Positions 28,537 to 36,390 of a DNA stretch of 64,000 bases are shown piece by piece. Source of the DNA: Pseudomonas sp. B21-015. Lineage in GTDB: Bacteria; Pseudomonadota; Gammaproteobacteria; Pseudomonadales; Pseudomonadaceae. Position 1 is the first letter of the stretch, and every line of letters starts with the position of its first letter. Position numbers and translations under genes: made by a program. The stretch is taken from the NCBI RefSeq assembly GCF_024749285.1, contig NZ_CP087196.1, positions 868,001-932,000 on the forward strand. Direction: 5' to 3'. Under the pieces are notes generated by a model. That model was not told the DNA's origin and ran no database searches. It worked only from the letters and a program-made list of their open reading frames with translations.

Positions 28537-30186
28537 ATGAACCTGCATCAGTTCGCCGAAACCCACGAAGTCACCAACCAGCCACCGTCGCTGGACGGCA
28601 CCAACCTTTATCGCATCGACCTGCCTTTGCAGGAGTGGTCGCGGCGGTTCGATGCCGGTTGGGCCGAATCGCGGATCGACGCTTACGGCGCATTGGCCGG
28701 CGGGCCGCTGATGGAAGCGGGGTTTGCGGCCAATCAGAACAAACCGGTGCTCGTCAGCCATGACCGTTATGGCCATCGCATCGACCTGGTGGAATTTCAC
28801 CCGGCTTATCACGAGTTGATGCGCACGGCCGTGGAGCATGGCCTCACAGGCTTGCCCTGGACCGACCCGCAACCGGGCGCCCACGTTGCCCGTGCGTCCA
28901 TGACGTATTTGCACAGTCAGGCTGAAGCCGGTAGCGGTTGCCCGTTGACCATGACTTTCGCCAGCGTCCCGGCGATGCGTCTGCAACCGGATCTGGCCAA
29001 ACAATGGCTGCCGAAAATCCTCGCCACCGAATACGACCCACGCAATGTCGGCATGGCCCACAAGGCTGGTGTAACCATTGGCATGGCCATGACCGAGAAA
29101 CAGGGCGGCACCGATGTGCGGGCCAACACCACCAAGGCTTATCCGGTTGGCGCCAGTGGTCCCGGTCAGGCGTATGAACTGGTGGGCCACAAGTGGTTCT
29201 GTTCGGCGCCGATGTGCGACGCCTTCCTGACCCTGGCCCAGACGGACAAAGGGCTGACCTGCTTCCTGCTGCCGCGTCATCGCCCGGACGACACGCGCAA
29301 TCAGTTCTACATACAGCGGCTGAAGAACAAACTCGGCAACTGGTCCAACGCCTCCAGCGAGGTGGAGTTCCGTGGCGCCCTGGCCTGGATGGTCGGTGAA
29401 GAGGGGCGGGGTGTTCCGACCATCATCGAAATGGTTGCCATGACCCGCTTCGATTGCATGGTCGGCTCCAGTGCGCTGATGCGCCAGGCCCTGACCCAGG
29501 CCAGCCATCACTGCGCCCACCGCAAGGTCGGTGGCAAGTTGCTCAGCGAACAACCCTTGATGCAAAACGTGCTGGCCGACCTGGCCCTGGAAAGCGAAGC
29601 TGCCTTGGCGCTGAGCCTGCGCATGGGCCGGGCGCTGGATCATCTGGATGACGACCACGAAGCGAAATTCGCCCGACTGGTGACGGCGGTGGGCAAGTAC
29701 TGGATCTGCAAGCGCGCGCCCGCGATGATCAACGAAGCGGCCGAATGCATGGGCGGCGCCGGTTATGTCGAAGAAAGCATCCTGCCGCGACTGTACCGTG
29801 AGGCACCGGTCAACTCGACGTGGGAAGGTTCCGGCAACGTGCAATGCCTCGACGTGTTGCGCGCGCTGTCGAAAGAGCCGGGTGTGCTCGATGCGCTGTT
29901 CCACGAGTTGGGCGATGGCCATGGTGACAAGCGCCTGACGGCGCACATCAGCCAATTGCAGGCGGCGTTCAAGGACACCGACGACATTCAATACCGTGCC
30001 CGCCAGCTCACCGAAGACATCGCCTTGGGACTTCAGGCCAGGCTATTGCTGGAGGCCGGTAACGCGGCGGTCAGTGATGCCTTCATCGCCAGCCGCCTCG
30101 GTTCGGCCGGTCGGGTATATGGAACGTTGCCACGCGGGCTGGATGTGGACGCGATTGTGGCCCGGTCGACTCCGCAAGGTTTCTGA
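28537..30186 (+). CDS. AidB-like acyl-CoA dehydrogenase
   Basis: A 549-residue flavoprotein of the AidB branch of acyl-CoA dehydrogenases. The FAD-binding segments are visible (AMTEKQGGTDVRAN, GHKWFCSAPMCDAF, ECMGGAGYVEES, and NSTWEGSGNVQCLDVLRAL). E. coli AidB is induced by alkylating agents and binds DNA through its C-terminal domain; this protein has a comparable length. ATG 28537 follows AAAGGAG at 28522-28528. Whether it acts on DNA damage or on branched acyl-CoAs cannot be decided from sequence, so I give no symbol. It stands alone between ladS and amn. Confidence 0.87.
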   Translation: MNLHQFAETHEVTNQPPSLDGTNLYRIDLPLQEWSRRFDAGWAESRIDAYGALAGGPLMEAGFAANQNKPVLVSHDRYGHRIDLVEFHPAYHELMRTAVEHGLTGLPWTDPQPGAHVARASMTYLHSQAEAGSGCPLTMTFASVPAMRLQPDLAKQWLPKILATEYDPRNVGMAHKAGVTIGMAMTEKQGGTDVRANTTKAYPVGASGPGQAYELVGHKWFCSAPMCDAFLTLAQTDKGLTCFLLPRHRPDDTRNQFYIQRLKNKLGNWSNASSEVEFRGALAWMVGEEGRGVPTIIEMVAMTRFDCMVGSSALMRQALTQASHHCAHRKVGGKLLSEQPLMQNVLADLALESEAALALSLRMGRALDHLDDDHEAKFARLVTAVGKYWICKRAPAMINEAAECMGGAGYVEESILPRLYREAPVNSTWEGSGNVQCLDVLRALSKEPGVLDALFHELGDGHGDKRLTAHISQLQAAFKDTDDIQYRARQLTEDIALGLQARLLLEAGNAAVSDAFIASRLGSAGRVYGTLPRGLDVDAIVARSTPQGF

Positions 30187-30214
30187 CAACAATGTTGATC
30201 AACAGCACTGAAAC

Positions 30215-30321
30215 CTGTGGGAGCGGCGGTGCGGCGATCCGACTTGCCCGCGATGGCGGTTTAACATTCAACATGGATGCTGTCTGACACACCGCTATCG
30301 CGGGCAAGCCCGCTCCCACAG
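30215..30321. repeat. Family A repeat pair, insertion subtype
   Basis: The left arm reads GTGGGAGCGGCGGTGCGGCG then ATCCGACTTGCCCGCGATG, in which about 16 bases interrupt the normal palindrome. The right arm (CGCTATCGCGGGCAAGCCCG on) is canonical. The same interrupted arm recurs at 43095 and 53981. Confidence 0.85.
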
Positions 30322-30430
30322 GGTCTGTCTGCGCATCACATCTTGATGTACAACCAACACGCCACTGTTCCCGTGAAGCGACGATGCAGGCAAGATGAGG
30401 GTCTGCAAGTCAGAACACAGGAAGCTGATC

Positions 30431-31894
30431 GTGACCGAAGCGTTTATTGTCGTTCAAACCGCCGAGCAAGCCGTGGATCGGCTTGCTGTCTTGCACGAGC
30501 GTGCAACCACCGCGCTGAATCAGGCGCTCAAGCGTTATCTCAAGGATCGCGTCGAGCCGGACGCTGAACAGCGTGCCCTGTTTCGTTATCCCGAGTTGCG
30601 TCTGACCTACCTTTGCCAGGGCGAAGTCCCACAGACCACCCGCGCCTATGCCAAGGTTCAATTGCCGGGGACCTACAGTGTCACCGTCACTCATCCGGCA
30701 GCCTTCCGCAAATACCTGCTGGAACAACTTGTCCCGTTGATGCACGACTTCACCGTGACCGTGGAAGTCGGCGTCAGCCAGCAGAACATTCCTTATCCGT
30801 ACGTGGTCGAGCAGGGCGATGAGCTGGCCGGCTCCGGCGTCACCGCTGCGGTGTTGGCGCGAGTGTTCCCGAGTACCGATTTGTCGGCCGCCACCGATGG
30901 CATTGCCGATGGCTTGTACGATTGGGAAAACACCGATCCGCTGCCATTGGCCCTGTTCGACGCCGCGCGGGTGGACTTCTCCCTGCGCCGACTGGTGCAT
31001 TACACCGGCAGCGACTGGCGCCATGTGCAGCCGTGGATTCTGCTGACCAACTACCACCGCTACGTCGACCAGTTCATCGTTCATGGCCTGGAGCAACTGC
31101 GCAACGACCCGCGTTTTGTGCGCATGGTGTTGCCGGGCAACGTGATCATCGAAAAGGGCATGGACCACGGCGAAGCCTCGGCGATTGCCGCGGGCGTGGT
31201 CTGGCATCGTTATCAGATGCCGGCCTATCACCTGATCGCCAGCGATGGCCATGGCGTGACCCTGGTGAACATCGGTGTCGGCCCGTCCAACGCCAAGAAC
31301 ATCACCGATCACCTGGCGGTGCTGCGTCCGCATTGCTGGTTGATGATCGGCCACTGCGGCGGCTTGCGTCAGTCGCAGACCATTGGCGATTACGTGCTGG
31401 CCCACGCTTACATGCGCCGCGACGGGATTCTTGACCGGGTCGTGCCGCCGAACATTCCGATTCCAGCCCTGGCCGAAGTGCAGATGGCGTTGCAACAAGC
31501 GGCGGCCAATATCACCGGTGAGAAGGGTGACGAGCTGAAGAAACGCCTGCGCACCGGCACCGTGCTGACCTACGACGACCGTAACTGGGAACTGCGCTGG
31601 GCGCAGGAACGTCCGCTGATCAACCTGTCCCGCGCCGTGGCGGTGGACATGGAAAGCGGCACCATCGCCGCGCAAGGGTATCGTTTGCGGGTGCCTTACG
31701 GCACGTTGCTGTGTGTGTCGGACAAACCGCTGCACAGCGAAATCAAATTGCCGGGTTCGGCCAACGCTTTCTATGAACGCGCGGTCAGCCAGCACTTGAA
31801 GATCGGCATCGAAGCGGTGGATCTGTTGCGCACTGAGCTCAACTCGCTGCACTCGCGCAAACTGCGCAGCTTCGACGAACCGCCGTTCCGCTAA
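30431..31894 (+). CDS. amn: AMP nucleosidase
   Basis: Amn hydrolyses AMP to adenine and ribose 5-phosphate, regulating the adenylate pool. The 487-residue protein has the AMN N-terminal domain and a C-terminal phosphorylase-fold domain with LVNIGVGPSNAKN, MIGHCGGLRQSQ and AVDMESGTIAAQGYR. GTG 30431 was chosen because AGGAAG (30419-30424) precedes it by six bases; an upstream ATG (30395) in the same frame has no RBS. It lies after a repeat and before rluE, each with its own gap. Confidence 0.92.
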   Translation: MTEAFIVVQTAEQAVDRLAVLHERATTALNQALKRYLKDRVEPDAEQRALFRYPELRLTYLCQGEVPQTTRAYAKVQLPGTYSVTVTHPAAFRKYLLEQLVPLMHDFTVTVEVGVSQQNIPYPYVVEQGDELAGSGVTAAVLARVFPSTDLSAATDGIADGLYDWENTDPLPLALFDAARVDFSLRRLVHYTGSDWRHVQPWILLTNYHRYVDQFIVHGLEQLRNDPRFVRMVLPGNVIIEKGMDHGEASAIAAGVVWHRYQMPAYHLIASDGHGVTLVNIGVGPSNAKNITDHLAVLRPHCWLMIGHCGGLRQSQTIGDYVLAHAYMRRDGILDRVVPPNIPIPALAEVQMALQQAAANITGEKGDELKKRLRTGTVLTYDDRNWELRWAQERPLINLSRAVAVDMESGTIAAQGYRLRVPYGTLLCVSDKPLHSEIKLPGSANAFYERAVSQHLKIGIEAVDLLRTELNSLHSRKLRSFDEPPFR

Positions 31895-31966
31895 CGGTTT
31901 GTCGTGGTCATTTGGCGGTCAGGGCACTAGCATTAGCAGCCCTGACCGTTAGATGTTCTTCTCGCC

Positions 31967-32608
31967 ATGTCTCGTCCTCCACGTCCCGTTTCTCGCCGCC
32001 CCGGCGTGAAGCCTGCGCCATCCTCTTCAGCCCCGCGACGTATCGCCAAAGCGCCGCCGGCCGAGCCGAAGCTGATTCTGTTCAACAAACCTTTCGATGT
32101 GCTGACGCAATTCAGCGACGGCGAAGGGCGGGCGACGCTCAAGGATTTCATCGAGATTCCGGGGATTTACCCGGCAGGGCGGCTGGACCGTGACAGCGAA
32201 GGCTTGTTGTTGCTGACCAACGACGGCCAGCTTCAGGCGCGGATTGCCGACCCGAAACACAAACTGGCCAAGACTTACTGGGTGCAAGTGGAAGGCGAAC
32301 CGAGCGCCGAGCAGTTGCAGCGCTTGCGCGATGGCGTCGAGCTGAACGATGGCATGACGTTGCCGGCCGAGGCGCGACAACTGGATGAGCCTGAACTGTG
32401 GCCGCGCAACCCGCCGGTGCGCTTTCGCAAAAGTGTGCCGACGAGTTGGCTGGAACTGGTGATTCGCGAAGGCCGCAACCGTCAGGTGCGGCGCATGACC
32501 GCGGCGGTCGGCTTGCCGACGTTGCGCCTGGTGCGGGTCAGAATCGGTGACTGGTCGATCGAAGGGCTCGATCAGGGCCAGTGGAAGGAAGTGCCGGCGC
32601 GTTTATAG
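31967..32608 (+). CDS. rluE: 23S rRNA pseudouridine synthase, RsuA/RluE family
   Basis: A 213-residue pseudouridine synthase. The catalytic aspartate is in [19 protein letters not shown], with [16 protein letters not shown] before and [22 protein letters not shown] after. It lacks the N-terminal S4 domain of RsuA and RluB, which fits RluE (pseudouridine 2457 of 23S rRNA in E. coli). The first 30 residues are basic and proline/serine-rich, an unstructured tail. Its 3' end overlaps the converging DUF2788 gene by six bases. Confidence 0.88.
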   Translation: MSRPPRPVSRRPGVKPAPSSSAPRRIAKAPPAEPKLILFNKPFDVLTQFSDGEGRATLKDFIEIPGIYPAGRLDRDSEGLLLLTNDGQLQARIADPKHKLAKTYWVQVEGEPSAEQLQRLRDGVELNDGMTLPAEARQLDEPELWPRNPPVRFRKSVPTSWLELVIREGRNRQVRRMTAAVGLPTLRLVRVRIGDWSIEGLDQGQWKEVPARL

Positions 32609-32812
32609 AGTGCCGGATTCGATCAGGCCGATGACCACGCTTTTGATCACGAATGCGGCCACGCCCAGCCCCAGTACAAAGAACAGAATGAACGAGCCGA
32701 AGCGCCCGGCCTTGGATTTTTTTGCCAGATCCCAGACGATGAAACCCATGAAAATGATCAGGATGCTGACCAGGCCAGTCATCATCCACTCTTCGAAAAC
32801 TGCAGGATCCAT
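32603..32812 (-). CDS. DUF2788 small membrane protein
   Basis: A 69-residue protein with two transmembrane helices ([19 protein letters not shown] and [18 protein letters not shown]) joined by a short basic loop (KKSKAGRFG). This is the DUF2788 layout. Function unknown; small two-helix proteins often regulate larger membrane partners. Its stop overlaps rluE on the opposite strand. Confidence 0.82.
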   Translation of the reverse strand: MDPAVFEEWMMTGLVSILIIFMGFIVWDLAKKSKAGRFGSFILFFVLGLGVAAFVIKSVVIGLIESGTL

Positions 32813-32930
32813 CGAACATCTCCAGCGCGGGCGGGGCTAAAAAGGGCGGGGCGAGTATACGCCAAGGGCGATTGGCGGGGCATTGACGTGCGTCGGTGTG
32901 CCGCAGTCATTCGTCGCCTGTGCCGACGCC

Positions 32931-33020
32931 ATCGCGGGCAAGCCCGCTCCCACAAGGTTTTGTGTCGAACGCAATACTGTGACTGACGCAAAACCTGTGG
33001 GAGCGGGCTTGCCCGCGAAG
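32931..33020. repeat. Family A palindromic repeat pair with long inner stem
   Basis: Canonical inverted arms at 32931-32954 and 32994-33020. The inner flanks (AAGGTTTTGTGTC and GACGCAAAACCT) also pair, extending the hairpin, so this copy has evolved as one folded unit. Confidence 0.85.
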
Positions 33021-33026
33021 GCGTCT

Positions 33027-33506
33027 TCAGCTGCGCAAATGAGTCAGCGGCAACTCGGTGCTGTTGAGCACCTGATTCAACACGAAACTCGAGCGCACAC
33101 TGGTCACCCCTTCAATCCGGGTCAGATGCCCCAGTAGCAGTTTCTGATAGTGATCCATGTCCGGCACCACCACCTTGAGCTGATAATCGGCATCCATCCC
33201 CGTCACCAGGCTGCATTCCAGCACTTGCGGCAAGGTGCGAATGGCGGCTTCGAAGTTCTCGAAGCGTTCGGGTGTATGGCGGTCCATGCCGATCAGTACA
33301 TAGGCGGTCAGGCTCAGGCCGAGCATCTTGCGATCCAGCAAGGCGACCTGGCGGGAGATGTAGCCGTCGTCTTCCAGTTGCTTGACCCGCCGCGAGCAAG
33401 GCGAAGGCGACAGGCCGATGCGTTCGGCCAGCTCCTGATTGGAGATACGCGCGTCGCGCTGTAATTCCGCCAGAATGCTCAGGTCGTATCGGTCGAGTTT
33501 GCTCAT
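33027..33506 (-). CDS. Lrp/AsnC-family transcriptional regulator
   Basis: A 159-residue regulator with an N-terminal winged HTH (LDRYDLSILAELQRDARISN, SPSPCSRRVKQLEDDGYI) and a C-terminal RAM/AsnC ligand-binding domain (VLIGMDRHTPE, VLECSLVTGMDADYQLKVVV). Such proteins usually sense amino acids and form octamers. ATG 33506 is preferred over the TTG one codon upstream. No target gene lies beside it on the same strand; the divergent side is the non-coding region at 33510-33940. Confidence 0.9.
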   Translation of the reverse strand: MSKLDRYDLSILAELQRDARISNQELAERIGLSPSPCSRRVKQLEDDGYISRQVALLDRKMLGLSLTAYVLIGMDRHTPERFENFEAAIRTLPQVLECSLVTGMDADYQLKVVVPDMDHYQKLLLGHLTRIEGVTSVRSSFVLNQVLNSTELPLTHLRS

Positions 33507-33539
33507 CAATCAGGCCTTTGTCATAACTATTGCGGAGGA

Positions 33540-33821
33540 TTATCTATCCTGAGTTAAAAATTGCGCAAGTGATGTTTATTTGAGCAATCTTCGCAATCCT
33601 CTGCCACTGCGCCGGGCCTATTCTTATCACCAGAATCACTGCTCGGACAAACAGTCCAGTGCGGCTCGCCCAATCAGGCCAGCTGCGGTCGCCACCCCCA
33701 CCGGGGTTGTGTCGGCCCCCGAGCTACACACTGTCCACAAGACGGCGTGAGGTGAGCCGACGTCATAAGCGTCGAGCACGGACGAAGTTTTCAAAGGGAG
33801 GCCGACGGGTCTCCCTTTTTT
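33540..33821 (+). ncRNA. Candidate small RNA or leader transcript
   Basis: A 431-base gap (33510-33940) has no credible coding sequence, yet ends in a strong plus-strand terminator (33796-33821). No plus-strand gene lies between rluE (ends 32608) and here, so a transcript probably begins inside the gap. Short stems are visible, e.g. CCCCACCGGGG and GACGTCATAAGCGTC. The start given is only an outer limit. It could be an sRNA or an attenuated leader of the gene at 33941. I recognise no known family. Confidence 0.35.
33796..33821 (+). terminator. Rho-independent terminator without an upstream gene
   Basis: GGGAGGCC pairs with GGTCTCCC (one G-T pair) around GACG, followed by six T residues (33816-33821). 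Confidence 0.75.
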
Positions 33822-33940
33822 CTTGCCCGCAATTTCCTTCAGCCCTCAATAAATAAGTTGCGCGACTGATAACCTGTAGCAGAACCGGCCTGCGCTTTCC
33901 CAGTCTTACGTACAGGCCCTAACCCGCAGTGAGGAAAAGC

Positions 33941-34942
33941 ATGAAATCGCGCATCTGGCGTTTGGCCGGTGTTGGTTTGCTGTGTGTGAGTGTCACTGCG
34001 CAATCGCTGGCCGATGAGCCGCAAAACCGTGGCCCCGATGGCGGGCAGCGTGGGCCGGATCATCAAGGGAATGACCAGGGCCATCGCGGTAACAATCAGC
34101 CCCGACCGCAGAACACCGAAATCATTCGTGGCGACAACAGCCGCCAGTTCGAACTCCATGACCAGAATCAAGGCGGTCAGCGGCAGAACCCTACACTGCA
34201 CGACTCCAACGTTCAGGAGCGAGCGCCACAACAACCGAGTAACAATCTGCCGATCCAGGGGCGGCCCGATACCGTGCGCCAGACCCAGGAACCCCGGCGT
34301 GGCTACTATCAGGACGAACCGCGGCGTAACAATTACAACCAGCAATGGCAGACCGGGGGGCGGGACGCGCGTCACGATGACCGTCGCTGGCCCGGTCGCC
34401 CGGATGGGCACGGCAATGGCTGGGGCCCCGGCCCGCAGTATCGTCCGGGGTACGTGATCGACCGCTTCCCGGAGGACCGTCACTTCCGTGTGCCGTATCG
34501 TGGCCAGGATTATTTCTATTCCGGTGGTTACTGGTATCGCCCGCAAGGCCCGCGTTATGTGGTGGTTCAGCCGCCTCGCGGGATTCGTGTCAGCTATTTG
34601 CCCGATTACGCCCGTGAAGTGTGGATCGGCGGGGCGCTATTGTTCCTGGCGGCCGGCGCGTATTACGCCTACCAGGAGAGCACTCAGGATTACGTCGTGG
34701 TCGAACCGCCCGTACAGCCGCAACCGGTGAGCAGTGGCTATGACGTGGTGGCGTATCCGGCCAACGGCCAGTCGCCGGAGGAGGTCAGTCGGGACGGTTA
34801 TGAGTGCTATCGCTGGGCCGTGGAGCAGAGCGGTTTCGATCCGCGCGCTATCACCTATCAACCGGCCCCGTCGGTGGTGCAAGCCTACCGACAGGCCCAA
34901 GGCAATTGCCTGAGCAGTCGCGGTTATCAGGTGAGTTACTGA
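33941..34942 (+). CDS. DUF6515-like secreted/anchored protein, low-complexity N-terminus
   Basis: A 333-residue protein with a signal peptide (to SLADEPQ), a long Gln/Asn/Arg/Gly/Pro-rich region (about residues 28-165, e.g. RGPDGGQRGPDHQGNDQGHR) and a folded core with YFYSGGYWYRPQGPRYVVV and a hydrophobic segment (GGALLFLAAGAYYAYQ) that may insert in a membrane. The C-terminal part has two cysteines (YECYRW, GNCLSSRG). The YSGGYWYRP and RGIRVSYLP patterns fit the DUF6515 group, a tentative assignment. GAGGA at 33931 supports the start. Function unknown. Confidence 0.75.
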   Translation: MKSRIWRLAGVGLLCVSVTAQSLADEPQNRGPDGGQRGPDHQGNDQGHRGNNQPRPQNTEIIRGDNSRQFELHDQNQGGQRQNPTLHDSNVQERAPQQPSNNLPIQGRPDTVRQTQEPRRGYYQDEPRRNNYNQQWQTGGRDARHDDRRWPGRPDGHGNGWGPGPQYRPGYVIDRFPEDRHFRVPYRGQDYFYSGGYWYRPQGPRYVVVQPPRGIRVSYLPDYAREVWIGGALLFLAAGAYYAYQESTQDYVVVEPPVQPQPVSSGYDVVAYPANGQSPEEVSRDGYECYRWAVEQSGFDPRAITYQPAPSVVQAYRQAQGNCLSSRGYQVSY

Positions 34943-35832
34943 GCCCTGGCGGCGTTCACCACTTCCTGCGGGTCGGCGTGCACCAGCACTTCGGCTCGCG
35001 GGTAGGCGGCGTGAATCGCATCGGCGGCTTGATCGCTGATGCCGTGGGCGACTGACAGGGTCAAGTCCCCCGGTAATTCCAGATGCAACTGCACGAACCA
35101 CTGGTTGCCGGAGATCCGTGTGCGCAAGTCATGGGCGCCCAGAACGCCTGGTACGCTGCAGGCCAGTTCGAGCATGTGCTGGCTGACATCCATCGGCAGC
35201 TCTTCATCCATCAGCACCGCAAAACTTTCCTGGGCGATATGAATCGCGCTCCAGAGGATGTAGGCGGCGATTCCCAGGCCGAACCAAGGGTCGACTTGAT
35301 ACCAGCCAAACCCGGCCAGCACCAGCGCCACCAAAATGCTGCCGTTGAGCAGCAGGTCCGAGCGGTAATGCAAGGAGTCGGCACTCACGGCGTTGGAACC
35401 GGTTGCCTTGATCACCCGATGCTGCAACTTCAGCAGGGCCAGGGTCAGGGCGAGTGAGAACATAATCACCCCGATGCTGAGCCACGCCGCGCCTATCGGT
35501 TCCGGATGTTTCAACCGTTCGATCGCCTGCAAGGCAATCAGCACCGCACTGCCGCCAATGAACAGCGCTTGAGCCATGCCAGCCAATGATTCGGCCTTGC
35601 CGTGCCCATAACGATGATCGTTGTCGGCCGGGCGCAAGGCGTAATGCACGGCCAGCAGATTGAGCAACGAGCTGACGCCGTCGAGTGCCGAGTCGGTCAG
35701 CCCGGCGAGCATGCTCACCGAGCCGCTCAACCACCAGGCGATAGCTTTGGCGACGATCAACGTGCACGCCACCGCCACCGAGGCGCGCGTCGCCAGCCGC
35801 AGCAGGCGGGCGTGTTCGGTACTGGTGGTCAT
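34936..35832 (-). CDS. Cation diffusion facilitator transporter
   Basis: A 298-residue CDF metal/proton antiporter of the FieF/YiiP type with six membrane helices. Metal-site residues are visible in TDSALDGVSSLLN (helix II) and DSLHYRSDLLLN (helix V), and a C-terminal cytoplasmic domain with HDLRTRISGNQWFVQLHLEL. The helix II and V pattern (D-x3-D and H-x3-D) is typical of Zn/Fe transporters. Its stop overlaps the converging gene at 33941-34942 by seven bases. Confidence 0.9.
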   Translation of the reverse strand: MTTSTEHARLLRLATRASVAVACTLIVAKAIAWWLSGSVSMLAGLTDSALDGVSSLLNLLAVHYALRPADNDHRYGHGKAESLAGMAQALFIGGSAVLIALQAIERLKHPEPIGAAWLSIGVIMFSLALTLALLKLQHRVIKATGSNAVSADSLHYRSDLLLNGSILVALVLAGFGWYQVDPWFGLGIAAYILWSAIHIAQESFAVLMDEELPMDVSQHMLELACSVPGVLGAHDLRTRISGNQWFVQLHLELPGDLTLSVAHGISDQAADAIHAAYPRAEVLVHADPQEVVNAARAQ

Positions 35833-35873
35833 AGGTGCGGCTTTTCCTTTAAATGTTCCTTCACAGGCACGAA

Positions 35874-36293
35874 TTATGCGGCCGGTTGCAGGCCGAACAT
35901 GGCCAGTTGCTGGGCGCTGCCCTTGTGCTGGATCAGGCGCGGATCGTCCAGCGGGAAGCTGCGGCCCAGTTCACTTTCCAGAATAGTCTGCAACTTGTGG
36001 TTATCGACCTTGCCGTCGGTGCCGATGGCTTCCTTGAGTTTTTCCGGAGCCACCTGAGCGGTCCGGCCGGGCTCGAAGTAAATGGCCCCCGTGGCGAAGT
36101 CCACCGCAAAGGCGATCAGGCCGGGGATGATATAGAACAGCAGGCCCACGGCATCCAGCGCAGCGATCGCCGGGTCGATCTTGCCGTCGATCTGGCCGCG
36201 ACGATCCGGGTAGAAAATCGAGCCGCAGGCGGAGATTTGGGTCAGTAAGGTCGCGACCAGTACACCGCCGATCAAGCGAAAGGGAGCACGCAT
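35874..36293 (-). CDS. Hypothetical lipoprotein, 139 residues
   Basis: The N-terminus is a lipoprotein signal (TQISAC, Cys 23) followed by GSIFYPDRRGQIDGKIDP. A hydrophobic stretch (VGLLFYIIPGLIAFAVDFATGAIYF) follows, then a soluble C-terminal helix-rich part (EKLKEAIGTDGKVDNHKLQTILESELG). The GxIFYPERR-G-Q pattern recurs in pseudomonad lipoproteins but I cannot name a function. AGGAG seven bases upstream supports the start. Confidence 0.75.
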   Translation of the reverse strand: MRAPFRLIGGVLVATLLTQISACGSIFYPDRRGQIDGKIDPAIAALDAVGLLFYIIPGLIAFAVDFATGAIYFEPGRTAQVAPEKLKEAIGTDGKVDNHKLQTILESELGRSFPLDDPRLIQHKGSAQQLAMFGLQPAA

Positions 36294-36390
36294 TTGAAAT
36301 CTCCTGAGTTATCTGGAAACGAAGCATCGTCGATATGAATTAGGACCGCGACGAAGCTCGTTATACTCGCGCCTCTGTTTGGGAGCCAGC

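Noticed and set aside
33659..33856. A 65-codon frame in the gap before the DUF6515-like gene
   Set aside because: It runs through the terminator, has no RBS and is Arg/Pro-rich by base composition only.
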